Counted from the first letter of the stretch, positions 43,633-53,464 are shown. The stretch: 64,000 nt of DNA from CAWALV01 sp963782965 (GCA_963782965.1 CAWALV010000002.1:124001-188000), one strand, 5' to 3'. Notes: a model not told the origin generated them from the letters alone. Made by a program: numbers and translations.

Positions 43633-44253
43633 CTAGCGCGGCGCCAGTGTCGCCATGCGGGCCTGCTGCCGAACCGGATGCCCGCGGTCCTTGTACACAC
43701 GGTCTGCGCTCCGCTGTCGCTCCTGCGGGTTGCTTGTGCGGAAGATCGGAAAGTTGCAGTAGGTACCCGGGTCGGTCCAAGCTGTGGGATATGCCAACTC
43801 GTTCGGTGCGAAAAGTTGGAACGCGACGTGTGTTTGTGTGCCGGCGCAAACCCACGTGCCATTCTTATCCGCTTCGTCGCCATTCATGTTGAGCCCGCCA
43901 GGCCATTGCATGAGGCGGACACTGTCGCTCTTTTCAACTATCCATTCAGCAGACCCTCCACTGTTGCGGTTGAAGCTGTCAGTGCCGTACGTGTGCGAAC
44001 TTCCCGTCGATGTGTTCTCAAGGAAGAAGTATGCGCTGCCACCGACATGGTAGCTCTCGACGTACATGCTATTGCCGACATTGAAGGTTGGGGTTCCGAC
44101 GAAGCGCGGACAGCGCGTCCGCTCCGCACTTGACCAGTCCCGGCCGGGGATTCGGACCTGCGCGCAAGCGCCGACGTGGTGCCGACGCCACACGCCGTCA
44201 GCTTGCGCGCCAGGTGGTGTCGCGGTCCTGGCGCCGTCGCGGCGGCGAACCAT
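43633..44253 (-). pseudogene. Eqolisin (peptidase G1)-like fragment
   Basis: The segment TFNVGNSMYVESYHVGGSAY through FFLENTSTGSSHTYGT and GGSAEWIVEKSD resembles the C-terminal half of G1 peptidases, including the catalytic-Glu block SAEWIVE. The first 55 residues are Arg/Pro-rich with no similarity, and the N-terminal half that would hold the catalytic Gln is missing. The C-terminal 70 residues (after NGTWVCAGTQTHVAF) do not match the family either. It is therefore either a broken gene or a distantly related jelly-roll surface protein. It lies next to the left attachment site of the integrative element, which could explain the damage. Confidence 0.45.
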
Positions 44254-44499
44254 GACAGCCCCCGAGCGACGCGTCGGTTGCGGCGACTACGCCGTTGACC
44301 TGCAAGGTTGCACGCCGCAGCCGATCTTGCGGATTGGACATGGCAAGCCGCGAATGTCATGACCGACCGTGCCGGAGCTGGACCGACCGTGCCGGCGTGC
44401 CCGCCACGTGCCCGTAACAACGGTGCGCAACGGGCAGTTCGGCGCGATTTCAGATCGGCCGCAATTCGGTGATCATGCCGCTGACCTAGGACTTTGTGC

Positions 44500-44543
44500 G
44501 GAGCGGGTGACGGGAATCGAACCCGCACTGTCAGCTTGGGAAG
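44500..44543 (-). repeat. Left attachment site (attL): displaced 3' half of tRNA-Gly(CCC)
   Basis: These 44 bases are identical to 62232-62275, the 3' half of the intact tRNA-Gly gene from the anticodon loop through the CC end. The bases on both sides differ. The minus-strand tRNA orientation is the same in both copies. This is the classical direct repeat left when a tyrosine integrase inserts an element in a tRNA anticodon loop. Confidence 0.93.
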
Positions 44544-44667
44544 GCAGGTCAGACCTCGATATTTCCCTTATATAGCAGGGATTTCTGGTACCTTAGCGGT
44601 TCCCGTGGAGCAGGTGTGGAAGAACTCACGGTGTGCCACGGGCCGCTGCGGCGACGAGGGGAAACCG

Positions 44668-45863
44668 ATGGTCAATCGACGCAGAAGCAGTTTTGGTGCG
44701 GTCGAACTGCTGCCTAGTGGGCGGTTCCGGGTACGGTATCGCGCGGACGGCCAAATGCAGCGAGCACCCCAAACTTTCGACTCCCGATCCGATGCGCGCA
44801 AGTACCTCGACACCGTTCGTGCCGACATCGTCCGGCAGACCTGGCGGGCACCGCGCAAGGTCACCGAGACCGTCGGCAGCTACGGGATGCGTTGGTTGGC
44901 CGAGCGCACCGGAATCAAAGTCACCACGCACGCCCTGTACGAGCCCATCTGCGACTGCACATCATTCCGCCGCTGGGCGATGTGCGACTCGACGAGCTTC
45001 GACCCGACGCGGTGCGCACCTGGTACGCCGGCATGCGCGCGTCACTGAAGGAAGCCTGCGCGCGCGAACGCCGGCACAGTGTTGCGAGCGTGCGCGACGG
45101 CAGCGCCGCCGCCGCCCGCGCCTACCGGGTACTGCGGGCCATCTACGGCACCGCTGTTGCCGACGGGCTGGTGGCGACCAATCCGTGCCAGCTGAAAGGC
45201 GCAGGGACCACGAAGCGGGGGGAGCGACCGACGCTGAGCGTTGCGGAGATCGGCCAGCTCGCCGATGAGGTGCCCGGCCCGTACTCCGCCTTGGTGCATC
45301 TGCTGGCATGGTCGGGTGCCCGGATCGGTGAACTGGCGATCCTGCGCGTCGGTGGCCTCGACCTCGATCCTGAGGCGCCGAGCGTGCTGATCAGCGAGCG
45401 GGTCTACCTGATCAACGGGGTCTACGACGTCGATACGCCGAAGTCCGCCGCCGGACGCCGCCGGATCGCTTTGCCACCCCACCTGGTGCCGATCCTTCTC
45501 GAGCACGTCGAGACCTACACGACCGGGCAACCTGACCACCTCGTGTTCACGTCATCGACGGGCGGTCCGGTTCTCTGCGGGTACTCGCAGATACTCAGCC
45601 GTGCCCTGGTCCGCATCGGCCGACCCGACGCGCGAGTGCACGACCTTCGCCACACCGGCATGACACTCGCCGCCGAAGCGGGAGCAAGCCTGGCGGACTT
45701 GAAGTTGCGGATGGGTCAATCGACGACACGGGCAGCGGAGCTGTACATCCACGCCACGACGGACCACGGCCGGAGCATCGCGAACGCGATGTCGGCACTG
45801 GCCACCTCGGCTGGAGCACTCGCGCCGCGGCGCGGCCGGACGGTCTCGGCTGGCAATCCGTGA
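44668..45863 (+). pseudogene. int: Tyrosine recombinase/integrase of the tRNA-Gly element, frameshifted
   Basis: The N-terminal part has an Arm-binding/AP2-like opening (SSFGAVELLPSGRFRVRYRA, ARKYLDTVRADIVRQTWRAP) and a SAM-like core start (YGMRWLAERTGIKVTTHALY). The frame breaks at about 44945. HLRLHIIPPLGDVRLDELRP resumes it in another frame and runs to the stop at 45863. The catalytic set is complete: Arg in SGARIGELAIL, HDLRHTGMTLA, and the nucleophile Tyr in AAELYIHAT. GAGGGG lies six bases before ATG 44668. Joined length is about 398 residues, normal for a phage/ICE integrase. If the break is real, the element is fixed unless helped; if it is a sequencing error, the integrase is functional. 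Confidence 0.88.
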
Positions 45864-46007
45864 CCTTCGTGAACGCACCACATCACTGTCGATAGCTCCG
45901 CAATAACCGTCGATCCGCGCGGCTCCGACACGGCTGGCACAGCCGGCGATGGCGGCGCCGATGGAATGTTCGGCGCGGTGTGCCGGTGGTGGTGTCACGA
46001 TAGGTGG

Positions 46008-46603
46008 GTGCGCCTTGCTGGCTGGAACTGGATTCCGGGTGGCTATGAGCTGCGCTGGGAGCGTGCGGCCGCCCCGTGGTGGCTGCGCGCGTGGTTCGTG
46101 ACACCGTTCATCGACCGGTTCGCGTACCCGGTGATGATCCGCCGTGGTTACGCCTGGCTGGTCCCTGATCCTGGTCAACCGCGTCACCCAGTGCCGGCCG
46201 GCTGGAGCGTGCGTGAGGCCGAGCCGGCGACGGTGCACTATCGCAGCGCGGCATGGCATGCGCGACGGCTCAGGTGGTCGCTGTCGCTACCAGTGGTCGT
46301 AACGCTGCCGGGGGGTCATCGTTTCGAACGGTACGCGTATCTGTTCTGGCGGTCCGGCTTGCGCTATGGGCGGTGCTCGCTGCGCCGGGCGGCATCCTGC
46401 TCGGCCGGGTGGGCGTCGTCGTCGGTCTGTGTCTGGCCGGCGTGGTTGAAGTCTTGTTCAGTTACCGCCCACCAGGTGGCGCGCGAGCGACGCCGCGACC
46501 CCATCTCGGCGGATCGGCCGGGGTACGCGAACCACATCGCCCTCCTCCACCCATCACGCCGGCAAGCGCGGCGGCCGAACTGCCGAAACTGAAGGACCGT
46601 TAG
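46008..46603 (+). pseudogene. Hypothetical membrane protein, probably frameshifted
   Basis: From a possible GTG at 46008 (AGGTGG just upstream) the protein reads VRLAGWNWIPGGYELRWERA, PWWLRAWFVTPFIDRFAYPV and VREAEPATVHYRSAAWHARR, a Trp/Arg-rich segment. At about 46330 the coding character moves to another frame, which holds hydrophobic stretches (VRLALWAVLAAPGGILLGRV, VGLCLAGVVEVLFSY) and ends at 46603. The parts together would make a roughly 198-residue membrane protein. I recognise no family, and both the start and the break are tentative. Confidence 0.4.
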
Positions 46604-46903
46604 CGCCTGACCGTCAACGCTCGGCGCACCCACAAACCTCGACGCCCGCCAACCGTCGATACGTGCGTCCCCGCCCCACGAGCCACGCAGATCGAACGTT
46701 CGGCTGTGCTCGCGATCGTGAGCAGTCCGATCAAGCAGTCCGGTGAGCTTGTCCCGCACCCGTCGTTGTGGGCAGTCCGCAGCGCTCGCGCCGTGTTGGG
46801 CATGGGCACCCGGAGATGGTGGCGGACCTCACCCCGCAAACGCGGCGCGGTGAGGTGCCGCGGGCAAATGAGCTCCGGCGTTTGCGGCATCGCGCTTGCG
46901 GCT
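46604..46903. other. Intergenic region, no gene supported
   Basis: Three hundred bases between convergent genes. Open frames on both strands are Arg/Cys/Trp-rich, lack ribosome binding sites and resemble no family. Confidence 0.4.
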
Positions 46904-47719
46904 CTAGCGCTCACCCGATGGCAGCGCGGGCGTGGGCGGTGGTGGAGGCAACTGGTCCCGGGTCGTCGATTCGACGGCCGCAAGCCGGTCGAGAATCAAG
47001 GCTGGCTCTAGCAACCAGTTCGGGTGACGCTTCAGCTCGCGTTGCTGCTCCTTCGTCAAGTCCGTTGTTATGACCCGAGGCCGGCCTTGTACCTCGACTT
47101 TCAACACCATCACCGGTCCGTACACCATGACTGCTTGCTCAGCCTCGTTCACCGCTGTCAGAAGCTTCGACAAAGCGTCGGCGTTCTCACTATTCGCCTG
47201 TGCCTGCGGCAGGTTAGCGACAGCTGCCTTGACTGCGTCTCCAACCTTTTCGATGGCCTCAGCCGTTGCCTTGGCTGTGGCGCGAGCGAAAAACGAGCCC
47301 CACCCCGACTGAACGGAAATGATGCCACCATCGTATGAAGCCAGTAGATCGTCGAGGTAGGTGTCCACGTTCGCCCCGAACTCCTTGAGATTGGGGCCTC
47401 CGCTGAGAAACACCATGATCTGGAACTCCTGGCCATCCTTCCGGGTGGCACCGTAGTTTCTGGGTGCTCGATCCCAAAGGAGTTCTTCGATGTCTGGAAG
47501 GTCCAAGTCATCGAGGCCTCCGAACTGACCCCGTTCCTCTTGCAGGCGGACATCACTCAATGCATTCTCAACCCGAGCGATTAGAAAGGGAGAAGGTTCC
47601 TCGCCACGCGACTGCGCACGCTGGATTGCGAGCCGAAGCGCGTGCAAGCTCTTCGCTAGATCGCGAAGCGTCACCTCGACATTGCGAACTCGCTCGATCA
47701 TGTATTCGGTGTCAGCCAT
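46904..47719 (-). CDS. Hypothetical protein (271 aa), divergent neighbour of the SIR2 gene
   Basis: The N-terminal 65 residues are an amphipathic helix pair (MADTEYMIERVRNVEVTLRD, LAKSLHALRLAIQRAQSRGE). Next comes an acidic segment (FGGLDDLDLPDIEELLWDRA), an alpha/beta section (EFQIMVFLSGGPNLKEFGAN, ISVQSGWGSFFARATAKATA) and long Ala-rich helices. A strand pair follows (VMVYGPVMVLKVEVQGRPRV), and the C-terminal tail is Pro-rich. I do not recognise a domain or catalytic motif. Base composition is visibly less GC-rich than in neighbouring genes, consistent with foreign origin. It is divergent from the SIR2 gene across about 400 bases. A role in defence or element maintenance is only suggested by position. 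Confidence 0.7.
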   Translation of the reverse strand: MADTEYMIERVRNVEVTLRDLAKSLHALRLAIQRAQSRGEEPSPFLIARVENALSDVRLQEERGQFGGLDDLDLPDIEELLWDRAPRNYGATRKDGQEFQIMVFLSGGPNLKEFGANVDTYLDDLLASYDGGIISVQSGWGSFFARATAKATAEAIEKVGDAVKAAVANLPQAQANSENADALSKLLTAVNEAEQAVMVYGPVMVLKVEVQGRPRVITTDLTKEQQRELKRHPNWLLEPALILDRLAAVESTTRDQLPPPPPTPALPSGER

Positions 47720-48115
47720 GGCTGGCAGGGTAGTTCACCCGGTGGCTCTCTCAACGTGACGTGACCCCACTGTGACGTTTCTTCTGGCCCGGCCGACGGG
47801 CGGTGCGCCGGGTCATGACTGTCCCTGCCGGACGCGGGGTGTGGGCAAGCGGGGGACCTGTCGAGAAGCCGCACTTCCGTTGCCTGCGCAGCGGCCACCC
47901 GTGACCTCACTTCATCGCGTGGTACCAGTTGCCCTCACTGACTCGCCAGCGGCCAGCGGGGCCGGGGGGCCGGAGAGGAGCGATGGATCGACTGCCCCTG
48001 CTGCGGCGTGATGTGCGGGGTGCGGACCTCGAGCGGTCGTCTGGCCGACAGGCGGAGGGTCGGACCAGTCGGAGCGGCGGGACAACGGGTGTTGGCGCCG
48101 GTACGCTGCGCTCCG
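47720..48115. other. Divergent intergenic region upstream of SIR2 gene
   Basis: About 400 bases that should contain promoters for both divergent genes. GGAGAGGAG at about 47973-47981 resembles a ribosome binding site but lies only two bases before ATG 47983, and the frame that follows is Arg/Gly-rich and runs into the SIR2 gene in another frame. I do not call a gene. Confidence 0.4.
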
Positions 48116-51100
48116 ATGTGGATTCGCGACATAGACGTCCCCATGTCGGTGGTGGAGGCCCACCGCGCCGGTGACCTGGTGCTGTTCGTCGGCGCTGGCG
48201 CGTCGGTGGACCCGCCGTCGGGTCTCGCTACCTTCCGCGAGCTGGCCGCTGGGATCGCAGCGGACGCGAACCGCACCGTCACCGAGGCGGAGCTCCGCCG
48301 CCCCGATGAACTGCTCGGCAGGCTTGCGGACGATCACGTCAATGTGCACAAGATGGTTGCGGATCGGTTGTCTCCGGCGGGCTCTGCGCCGAACCCGCTG
48401 CACGAAGCGATAGCTGAGCTTGCCGCTGCGGCGCCGGTCGTGCGGATCGTTACCACCAACTACGACCGGCACCTGTCGACCGCACTGCGCAAGCGAGGTG
48501 TCGACTTTGAGGAGTACATCGCGCCGGCGTTGCCGATGGGCAACAACTTCACCGGGCTGGTGTATCTGCACGGATCGCTGAGCCGCGATCCGGCCCGCAT
48601 GGTCGTTACGGACCGGGACTTCGGCCGCGCGTATCTGCGAGATGCATGGGCGGCGAGGTTTCTTCAGCGAATGTTCCTCGCCGAGTACAAGGTCTTGTTC
48701 ATCGGCTACAGCCACGACGACGTCGTCATGCGCTACCTCGGGCGCTCACTCGGGCCACGATCGGCCCGATTCATCGTCACCGACAAGCCCCAGGCGCCCG
48801 ACTGGCGAGAACTCGACGTGCACCCAATCGGGTACGTCGTAACCGACGGCTCGCATGGTGCTCTCTCAGATGCGCTCGGCCGGTGGGCAGAGACGGCAGC
48901 ATGGGGCCTGCTGGACCACCGCCGCCGCATCTCCGACCTCGTCGCCGGGCCGCCGTCCGCGGTGCCAGAGGAGGATTCCTACATGGCCGCTGTCCTCGCC
49001 GATGCCGAGCGCGTAGCACTGTTCACGGAACTGGCCCGCGGTAGGGAGTGGCTTCGCTGGGCCGAGCGGCAGCCAGTGTTCAAGCAGCTCTTCGACCCCA
49101 CCGAAACCAATGGCGACGGAACGGGGTCGCTGGCGGTCTGGTTCGCCGAACACTACGTGATGGAGGAGGCCCTGACCGGCGTCGCTCTCGGCGTCATGCA
49201 GTCTGCAGGCGGGCGCCTCAGCTTCGCCGCATGGTCGGCGATCTGCCAGCAGCTACACATCCTCGGTGGCTCTCGGCCGGGGTGGCTCACGCCGTGGATA
49301 CCGATGCTCATTGCGAGTGACCTGCATGGCGGCCGAGATTGGTTGGAGTACATGCTGGCGGCTTGCCGCTGGCCGGACGACCGGGAAACGGCCCTGCTGT
49401 TGTTCGACCACCTCAGCGAGCCGCACATCGTTATGCAGCCTTCGTTCGGCGAAAGCATGAATCCGCGGCTCGTCCTGAAGCTTCGAGGCGGCACGTATTG
49501 GCTGGAGCAGGCGTGGCAGGAACTGTTCTTGCCTCACCTTCAGGAAGCGGTATCTGACCTGTTGCCGATCATCGACCGGCACCTGCGCCGCGCCCATCTC
49601 CTGCTGCGTTGCGCCGGCGCTGCGCATGACGGGTGGGACCCGGTGGCGTTTGCCAGGTCGGCGGTCGAGCCATCCCAGCAGGACCGCTACAAAGACGACG
49701 CTGACATCTTGGTCGACGCTGCTCGCGACTGCATCGAAGTTCTGCTTCGCCAGCGCGACCGGGCGGCGCCGGCCTACTTGGACATGTGGGCCGATAGCAG
49801 CGCGGCCATCTTGCGCCGCCTCGCGGTGCACGGCTGGATCGAACGCGCCGACGTCGACGCAACCACGAAGCTCACCTGGCTGCGCGATCGGGGCTGGCTG
49901 GGCGATATACAGCTGCATCACGAGGTCTTCCGCCTGCTCGCACACGCCTTGCCGGGCGCCGATGCCGGCGTCTGCGATGAGCTCGTCGCAGATGTGGTCG
50001 CCAGCCCGGCTTCCGGTGACAGTGAGGCGTATCAGCTGTTCAACGTGCTGGCCTGGATTGATCAACACCGCCCGGGACTCGACCGCGCGCGCGCGGCGCT
50101 GCAGCACCTGCAGGACGAGCATCCAGACTTCGCGCCTCGCCCGCACCCGGACCTGCTGTCTTGGATCGAGGTCGGATTCGCCACTCCCCAGCCGCCCATG
50201 AGCACCGACGAGCTGCTGCACAAGCTCGCCGCCGACGCCGCAGGCGCGGTCGGCGAGCTGCGCCGATTCGAAACCGCCGAAAGACCGTTCCAAGGACCCG
50301 GATGGGACGACGCCCTCGCTGTGTTGAAGGCGGCCGTCAAGCAAGAACCAGAACAGGGGTTCGCCGTTATCGAAGCCGCCGGCGAGCAGCCCGATCTGGT
50401 CCGCGCCGTCATCGACGGCTGGAGCACCGCCCGGACCGACGAGCCGCTCGCCGAGCGGATCCTCGCCACGCTCGCCTCGCTGAACCTGAGCGATTTCATG
50501 GACGGCATTTCACGTCTCCTGGCCGACGGCGGTCAAGACGACGGCCACCCCACTACCTGGCATGCCTTCGACGCGGCGCGACAACTGGCTTCCGCGGTCT
50601 GGGGGACGCTGCCAGACCTTGAGCAGTCCGCCTCCGCCGGCATCGGCGACTGGCTGACACACGCGATTAACACCACTGCAGGCAGGCTCACGCTCTTCTG
50701 GCTACACGCCGCCCAGGCCGACTGGCGAGCAGCCGGCGAAGCCTGGACCGGCTTGCCGCAGGGGATACGCCCCGACCTCGAAGCCCTCCTCGACCGAGCG
50801 GGCGACTCCACCGCCTGCGCAGAGGTCGTGCTCGCCTCGCAGGTGCATTTCCTGTTCCAGGCCGACCGCGAGTGGTGCCGCGGGCACGTCCTGCCGCTGC
50901 TCGGCTGGCAGAACACGGAACAGGCCCTGCGGACCTGGCAGGGATACCTGATCTGGGGACGATGGAATGATCAACTCCTCGATGACGGACTGTGGGCCGC
51001 CTACCTCGGGGTGCCGGACCATCTGCAGGACTTCCCGGACGAGGCGCGCCGTCGGCTCCATCACCACATCGCTGCGATAGCCATCTCCGGGTCGCCGGAC

Positions 51101-51619
51101 ACCCTACGGCGGGTGCGGGAGTTCACGAGTGCGGTCAGCAGGGCCCACCTCGACGACGCGGCGGCATGGCTTGAGCAGGTGGGGTGGATGCTGCGACGCG
51201 CCACGCCGGACACCGCCGAGCAACTATGGCAAACCTGGATGCACCCGTATTGGACCGGCCGGCTCGCGAGCATCCCTGTTGACCTCACCGAAGCCGAAGC
51301 CTCCGCCATGGCGAGATGGCTTCCCTACCTCACCGGCTCAGTCGAAGAGGGAGTGGCGCTCGCCACGGCCCGTCCAGCGGGGATGGGCGAGCACGCCGAC
51401 ATCCTTCGTGAGATCGATGACGACCGGCTGCGACGTGCGCCGACGCCGTTCGCGACATTGGTCAGCCACCTACTTCAAGGAACCGGACAGCCCTTCTACG
51501 GATGCTCCGAGCTCGAACGCATCGTCAAGACGCTGAGACCGCTGACCCGTGAAGCCATGATCACGTCGATCATCGAAGCGGCCGTGCGCCTCCGCTGCAC
51601 AGGCTCTGCGGTGTGGTGA
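48116..51619 (+). CDS. SIR2-domain giant protein (DUF4020-like architecture), candidate anti-phage NADase
   Basis: A 1167-residue protein. Residues 1-280 form a SIR2-like NAD-binding domain: LVLFVGAGASVDPPSG (22-37), the catalytic-type Asn115 in IVTTNYDRHL, His152 in YLHGSLSRD, and FIGYSHDD (195-202). The other roughly 880 residues are all-helical, Trp/Leu-rich repeats with no further enzyme motif and resemble the C-terminal part of SIR2-DUF4020 proteins. SIR2 domains in phage defence (ThsA, Dsr, SIR2-Argonaute) deplete NAD during infection, and the large helical region would be the sensor. The ATG at 48116 matches the domain start; ATG 48143 is an alternative. Defence function is inference from domain and mobile-element context. 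Confidence 0.85.
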   Translation: MWIRDIDVPMSVVEAHRAGDLVLFVGAGASVDPPSGLATFRELAAGIAADANRTVTEAELRRPDELLGRLADDHVNVHKMVADRLSPAGSAPNPLHEAIAELAAAAPVVRIVTTNYDRHLSTALRKRGVDFEEYIAPALPMGNNFTGLVYLHGSLSRDPARMVVTDRDFGRAYLRDAWAARFLQRMFLAEYKVLFIGYSHDDVVMRYLGRSLGPRSARFIVTDKPQAPDWRELDVHPIGYVVTDGSHGALSDALGRWAETAAWGLLDHRRRISDLVAGPPSAVPEEDSYMAAVLADAERVALFTELARGREWLRWAERQPVFKQLFDPTETNGDGTGSLAVWFAEHYVMEEALTGVALGVMQSAGGRLSFAAWSAICQQLHILGGSRPGWLTPWIPMLIASDLHGGRDWLEYMLAACRWPDDRETALLLFDHLSEPHIVMQPSFGESMNPRLVLKLRGGTYWLEQAWQELFLPHLQEAVSDLLPIIDRHLRRAHLLLRCAGAAHDGWDPVAFARSAVEPSQQDRYKDDADILVDAARDCIEVLLRQRDRAAPAYLDMWADSSAAILRRLAVHGWIERADVDATTKLTWLRDRGWLGDIQLHHEVFRLLAHALPGADAGVCDELVADVVASPASGDSEAYQLFNVLAWIDQHRPGLDRARAALQHLQDEHPDFAPRPHPDLLSWIEVGFATPQPPMSTDELLHKLAADAAGAVGELRRFETAERPFQGPGWDDALAVLKAAVKQEPEQGFAVIEAAGEQPDLVRAVIDGWSTARTDEPLAERILATLASLNLSDFMDGISRLLADGGQDDGHPTTWHAFDAARQLASAVWGTLPDLEQSASAGIGDWLTHAINTTAGRLTLFWLHAAQADWRAAGEAWTGLPQGIRPDLEALLDRAGDSTACAEVVLASQVHFLFQADREWCRGHVLPLLGWQNTEQALRTWQGYLIWGRWNDQLLDDGLWAAYLGVPDHLQDFPDEARRRLHHHIAAIAISGSPDTLRRVREFTSAVSRAHLDDAAAWLEQVGWMLRRATPDTAEQLWQTWMHPYWTGRLASIPVDLTEAEASAMARWLPYLTGSVEEGVALATARPAGMGEHADILREIDDDRLRRAPTPFATLVSHLLQGTGQPFYGCSELERIVKTLRPLTREAMITSIIEAAVRLRCTGSAVW

Positions 51620-52402
51620 CCGCGACCCGCGCGGCTCACCACCGCACCGCTATCACGGATGCGCTCCAAGGCCGCTGCCACGGGTTTTGGTCAGCGGAAG
51701 TACCAAACGCCGGCTCCCGAATCGACATGATCGCGTCTTGAGCCGCGATCACAGCCCGCCGCTGAACTGGGCCTCCGATGCAGCTCTTCCTGCCCCGCAT
51801 CGACGATCGGTTATGGCAAGCCTCGGCGCTCGCTCCCGACGTTGGATGGCCTGTGATCCAAGCCGTCGGCTGGCCGATCGCGAACAAATATCGGCACGAC
51901 CGTGCCACCGTCGCCGACCTGCTAGTGCGCGGTACCGGCCTCGACCGAGTAGAGGAGTGGACGCCTTTGGGAAACCGTGGGTAGCTCGGCGGCCCATGCC
52001 GTCAGGTTGACGACGGCATCGAAGACTCGCTGGAACGACGGCACAACCGGGCCGCGCTATTGATGGCTATGTCGTGAAGTGGTGACAGCCGTGTGACGCA
52101 ACTGGTGACGGTGTCCCGGCGCACGGCGCCCGCGGCCCGTCCTCGGGATATCGCACAGAATCCCGTGCTCCCGGTAACGCGGCTCAACCACGAGGCCAGT
52201 ACATATTCGGCGATCTCGCGCGGCATCGCACTCCTCGAAGATAGTTGCGACGCTCGCGGCGTGCACGGTCTCCGCTGCGCAGTTGCGATGACGCGCTGGA
52301 CCAGCGGCGCGGCTCGCCTGCGTCCGCATGACGCCGGAGAGGACCACATCATCGCGAGCACGTCGCACCCGTGCCTTGGGGAGCAAAAGTTCAGTTGTTC
52401 AT
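51620..52402. other. Long intergenic region with a possible integrase scrap
   Basis: About 780 bases. A 68-residue plus-strand frame at 51778-51984 (QLFLPRIDDRLWQASALAPD) and a minus-strand frame near 52057-52386 that contains HRHQLRHTAVTT are the only suggestive items. The second matches the HxLRHT block of tyrosine recombinases but lacks the flanking domain and the Tyr. I call no gene; it may be decayed mobile DNA. Confidence 0.35.
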
Positions 52403-52427
52403 ATACCTCACTGGTGTAGTGAGGTAT
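52403..52427. promoter_or_regulatory. Perfect 25-bp palindrome upstream of AbiE-like operon
   Basis: Ten-base arms (ATACCTCACT and its exact complement AGTGAGGTAT) flank the five bases GGTGT, in a locally AT-rich stretch. It lies 28 bases before the antitoxin start. AbiEi-type antitoxins repress their own operon by binding inverted repeats of about this size, so this is the likely operator and also marks the promoter. Confidence 0.8.
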
Positions 52428-52455
52428 GCTTACCCATGAAGGTTAGGAGTCGCAG

Positions 52456-53464
52456 GTGAGTGCCGATCGGTTGGTGGCTGCGGTACGAGCTGTCCTTCCG
52501 TCGTCGCTACCGGTTGACGTCATCCGAGACGCGGGCACACGCACCGATCTTCGGATCGGACGGTCACGTGTCCGCGCTGGTTGGCTCGTACGTGGGTGGC
52601 CACGCCAGGTGCGAGAGGCTCTCGTCACGTTGCCGCAACTGGAGGTGCTGGTCGCACCGGTGATGTCGCCGGGGGCGCGGGCGTTGCTCGACGAGGCTGG
52701 GGTCAGCTGGATCGATGAGACGGGCGCGGCCCAGCTGGCCGTCGGTTCACTCTTTGTGTCCCGCGGCGGGTCGCCGCCGCGCGCGCCCGCAACGAAGGCT
52801 TCGTGGACACGTGCCACGCTCGGGGTCGCCGAGGCAGTGCTGACCGGTACCGAACCGACGGGGTCAGCAGTCGTGCACACCACGGGTCTGTCCGTCGGAT
52901 CCGTCAGCCGGGCCCTGGCTTACCTGGCCGCAAGCGGCTTTCTCATTGCAGATCAGCCGCGCGGTCGGCTGTCCGCGCGACGAATCGTTGACGTCGACGG
53001 GCTGTTGGACTCCTACGCCGAGGCAGTGCCCGGGCTGCGCGCAGATCTGCAGCTGCGCGTCGGGGTCGTGTGGCGAGACCCGACCACGGACGTCATCGAG
53101 GCGGCATCCGGCTGGGAGCACGCAGCGCGGTCGTGGGCGGCGACCAGTTCACTCGCGGCGGCGGTGCTCGCACCTTTTCTCACGCAGATCACGCCACTTG
53201 AGAATCTACGTCGGAGCCACATCATCTGCCGATCTGCAGCTCGCTGCCCGAGAGATTGGTGCCCGCCCGGTAGAGGGAGGGCGTCTGGTGCTGCGGCCCT
53301 TCCCAGGATCGGCCACCGAGCGCCTCTGCGAAACGATCGGTGACGGTGTGCGGTGCGTACCGTGGCCGCGGGTCTATGCGGATCTGCGGCAGACCGGTGT
53401 TCGTGGCGAGGACGCCGCCGAGCATCTTCGGGAGCACTTCATGAAAGCGCGTGCCCATGGATGA
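52456..53464 (+). pseudogene. AbiEi-like type IV antitoxin/regulator, frameshifted near the C-terminus
   Basis: GTG at 52456 is preceded by AGGAG at six bases. The N-terminal domain reads LEVLVAPVMSPGARALLDEA and GVSWIDETGAAQLAVGSLFV, the pattern of AbiEi-related regulators paired with nucleotidyltransferase toxins. A winged helix follows (TGSAVVHTTGLSVGSVSRAL, AYLAASGFLIADQPRGRLSA). Near 53205 the frame breaks after TQITPLENL. RIYVGATSSADLQLAAREIG and RPVEGGRLVLRPFPGSATER continue it to a stop at 53464, overlapping the toxin start by eight bases. Joined length is about 335 residues. If real, the break would remove the last quarter of the antitoxin next to an apparently intact toxin gene, which is a reason to suspect a sequencing error. 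Confidence 0.8.

Noticed and set aside
44494..44667. Upstream extension of the integrase frame starting with RTRTVSLGRQ
   Set aside because: It is translation through the tRNA-Gly fragment and an AT-rich gap; the ATG at 44668 has a proper ribosome binding site and domain homology begins there.
46600..47011. Overlapping open frames on both strands near 46600-47011
   Set aside because: No ribosome binding sites, no domain, and compositional bias typical of shadows in GC-rich DNA.
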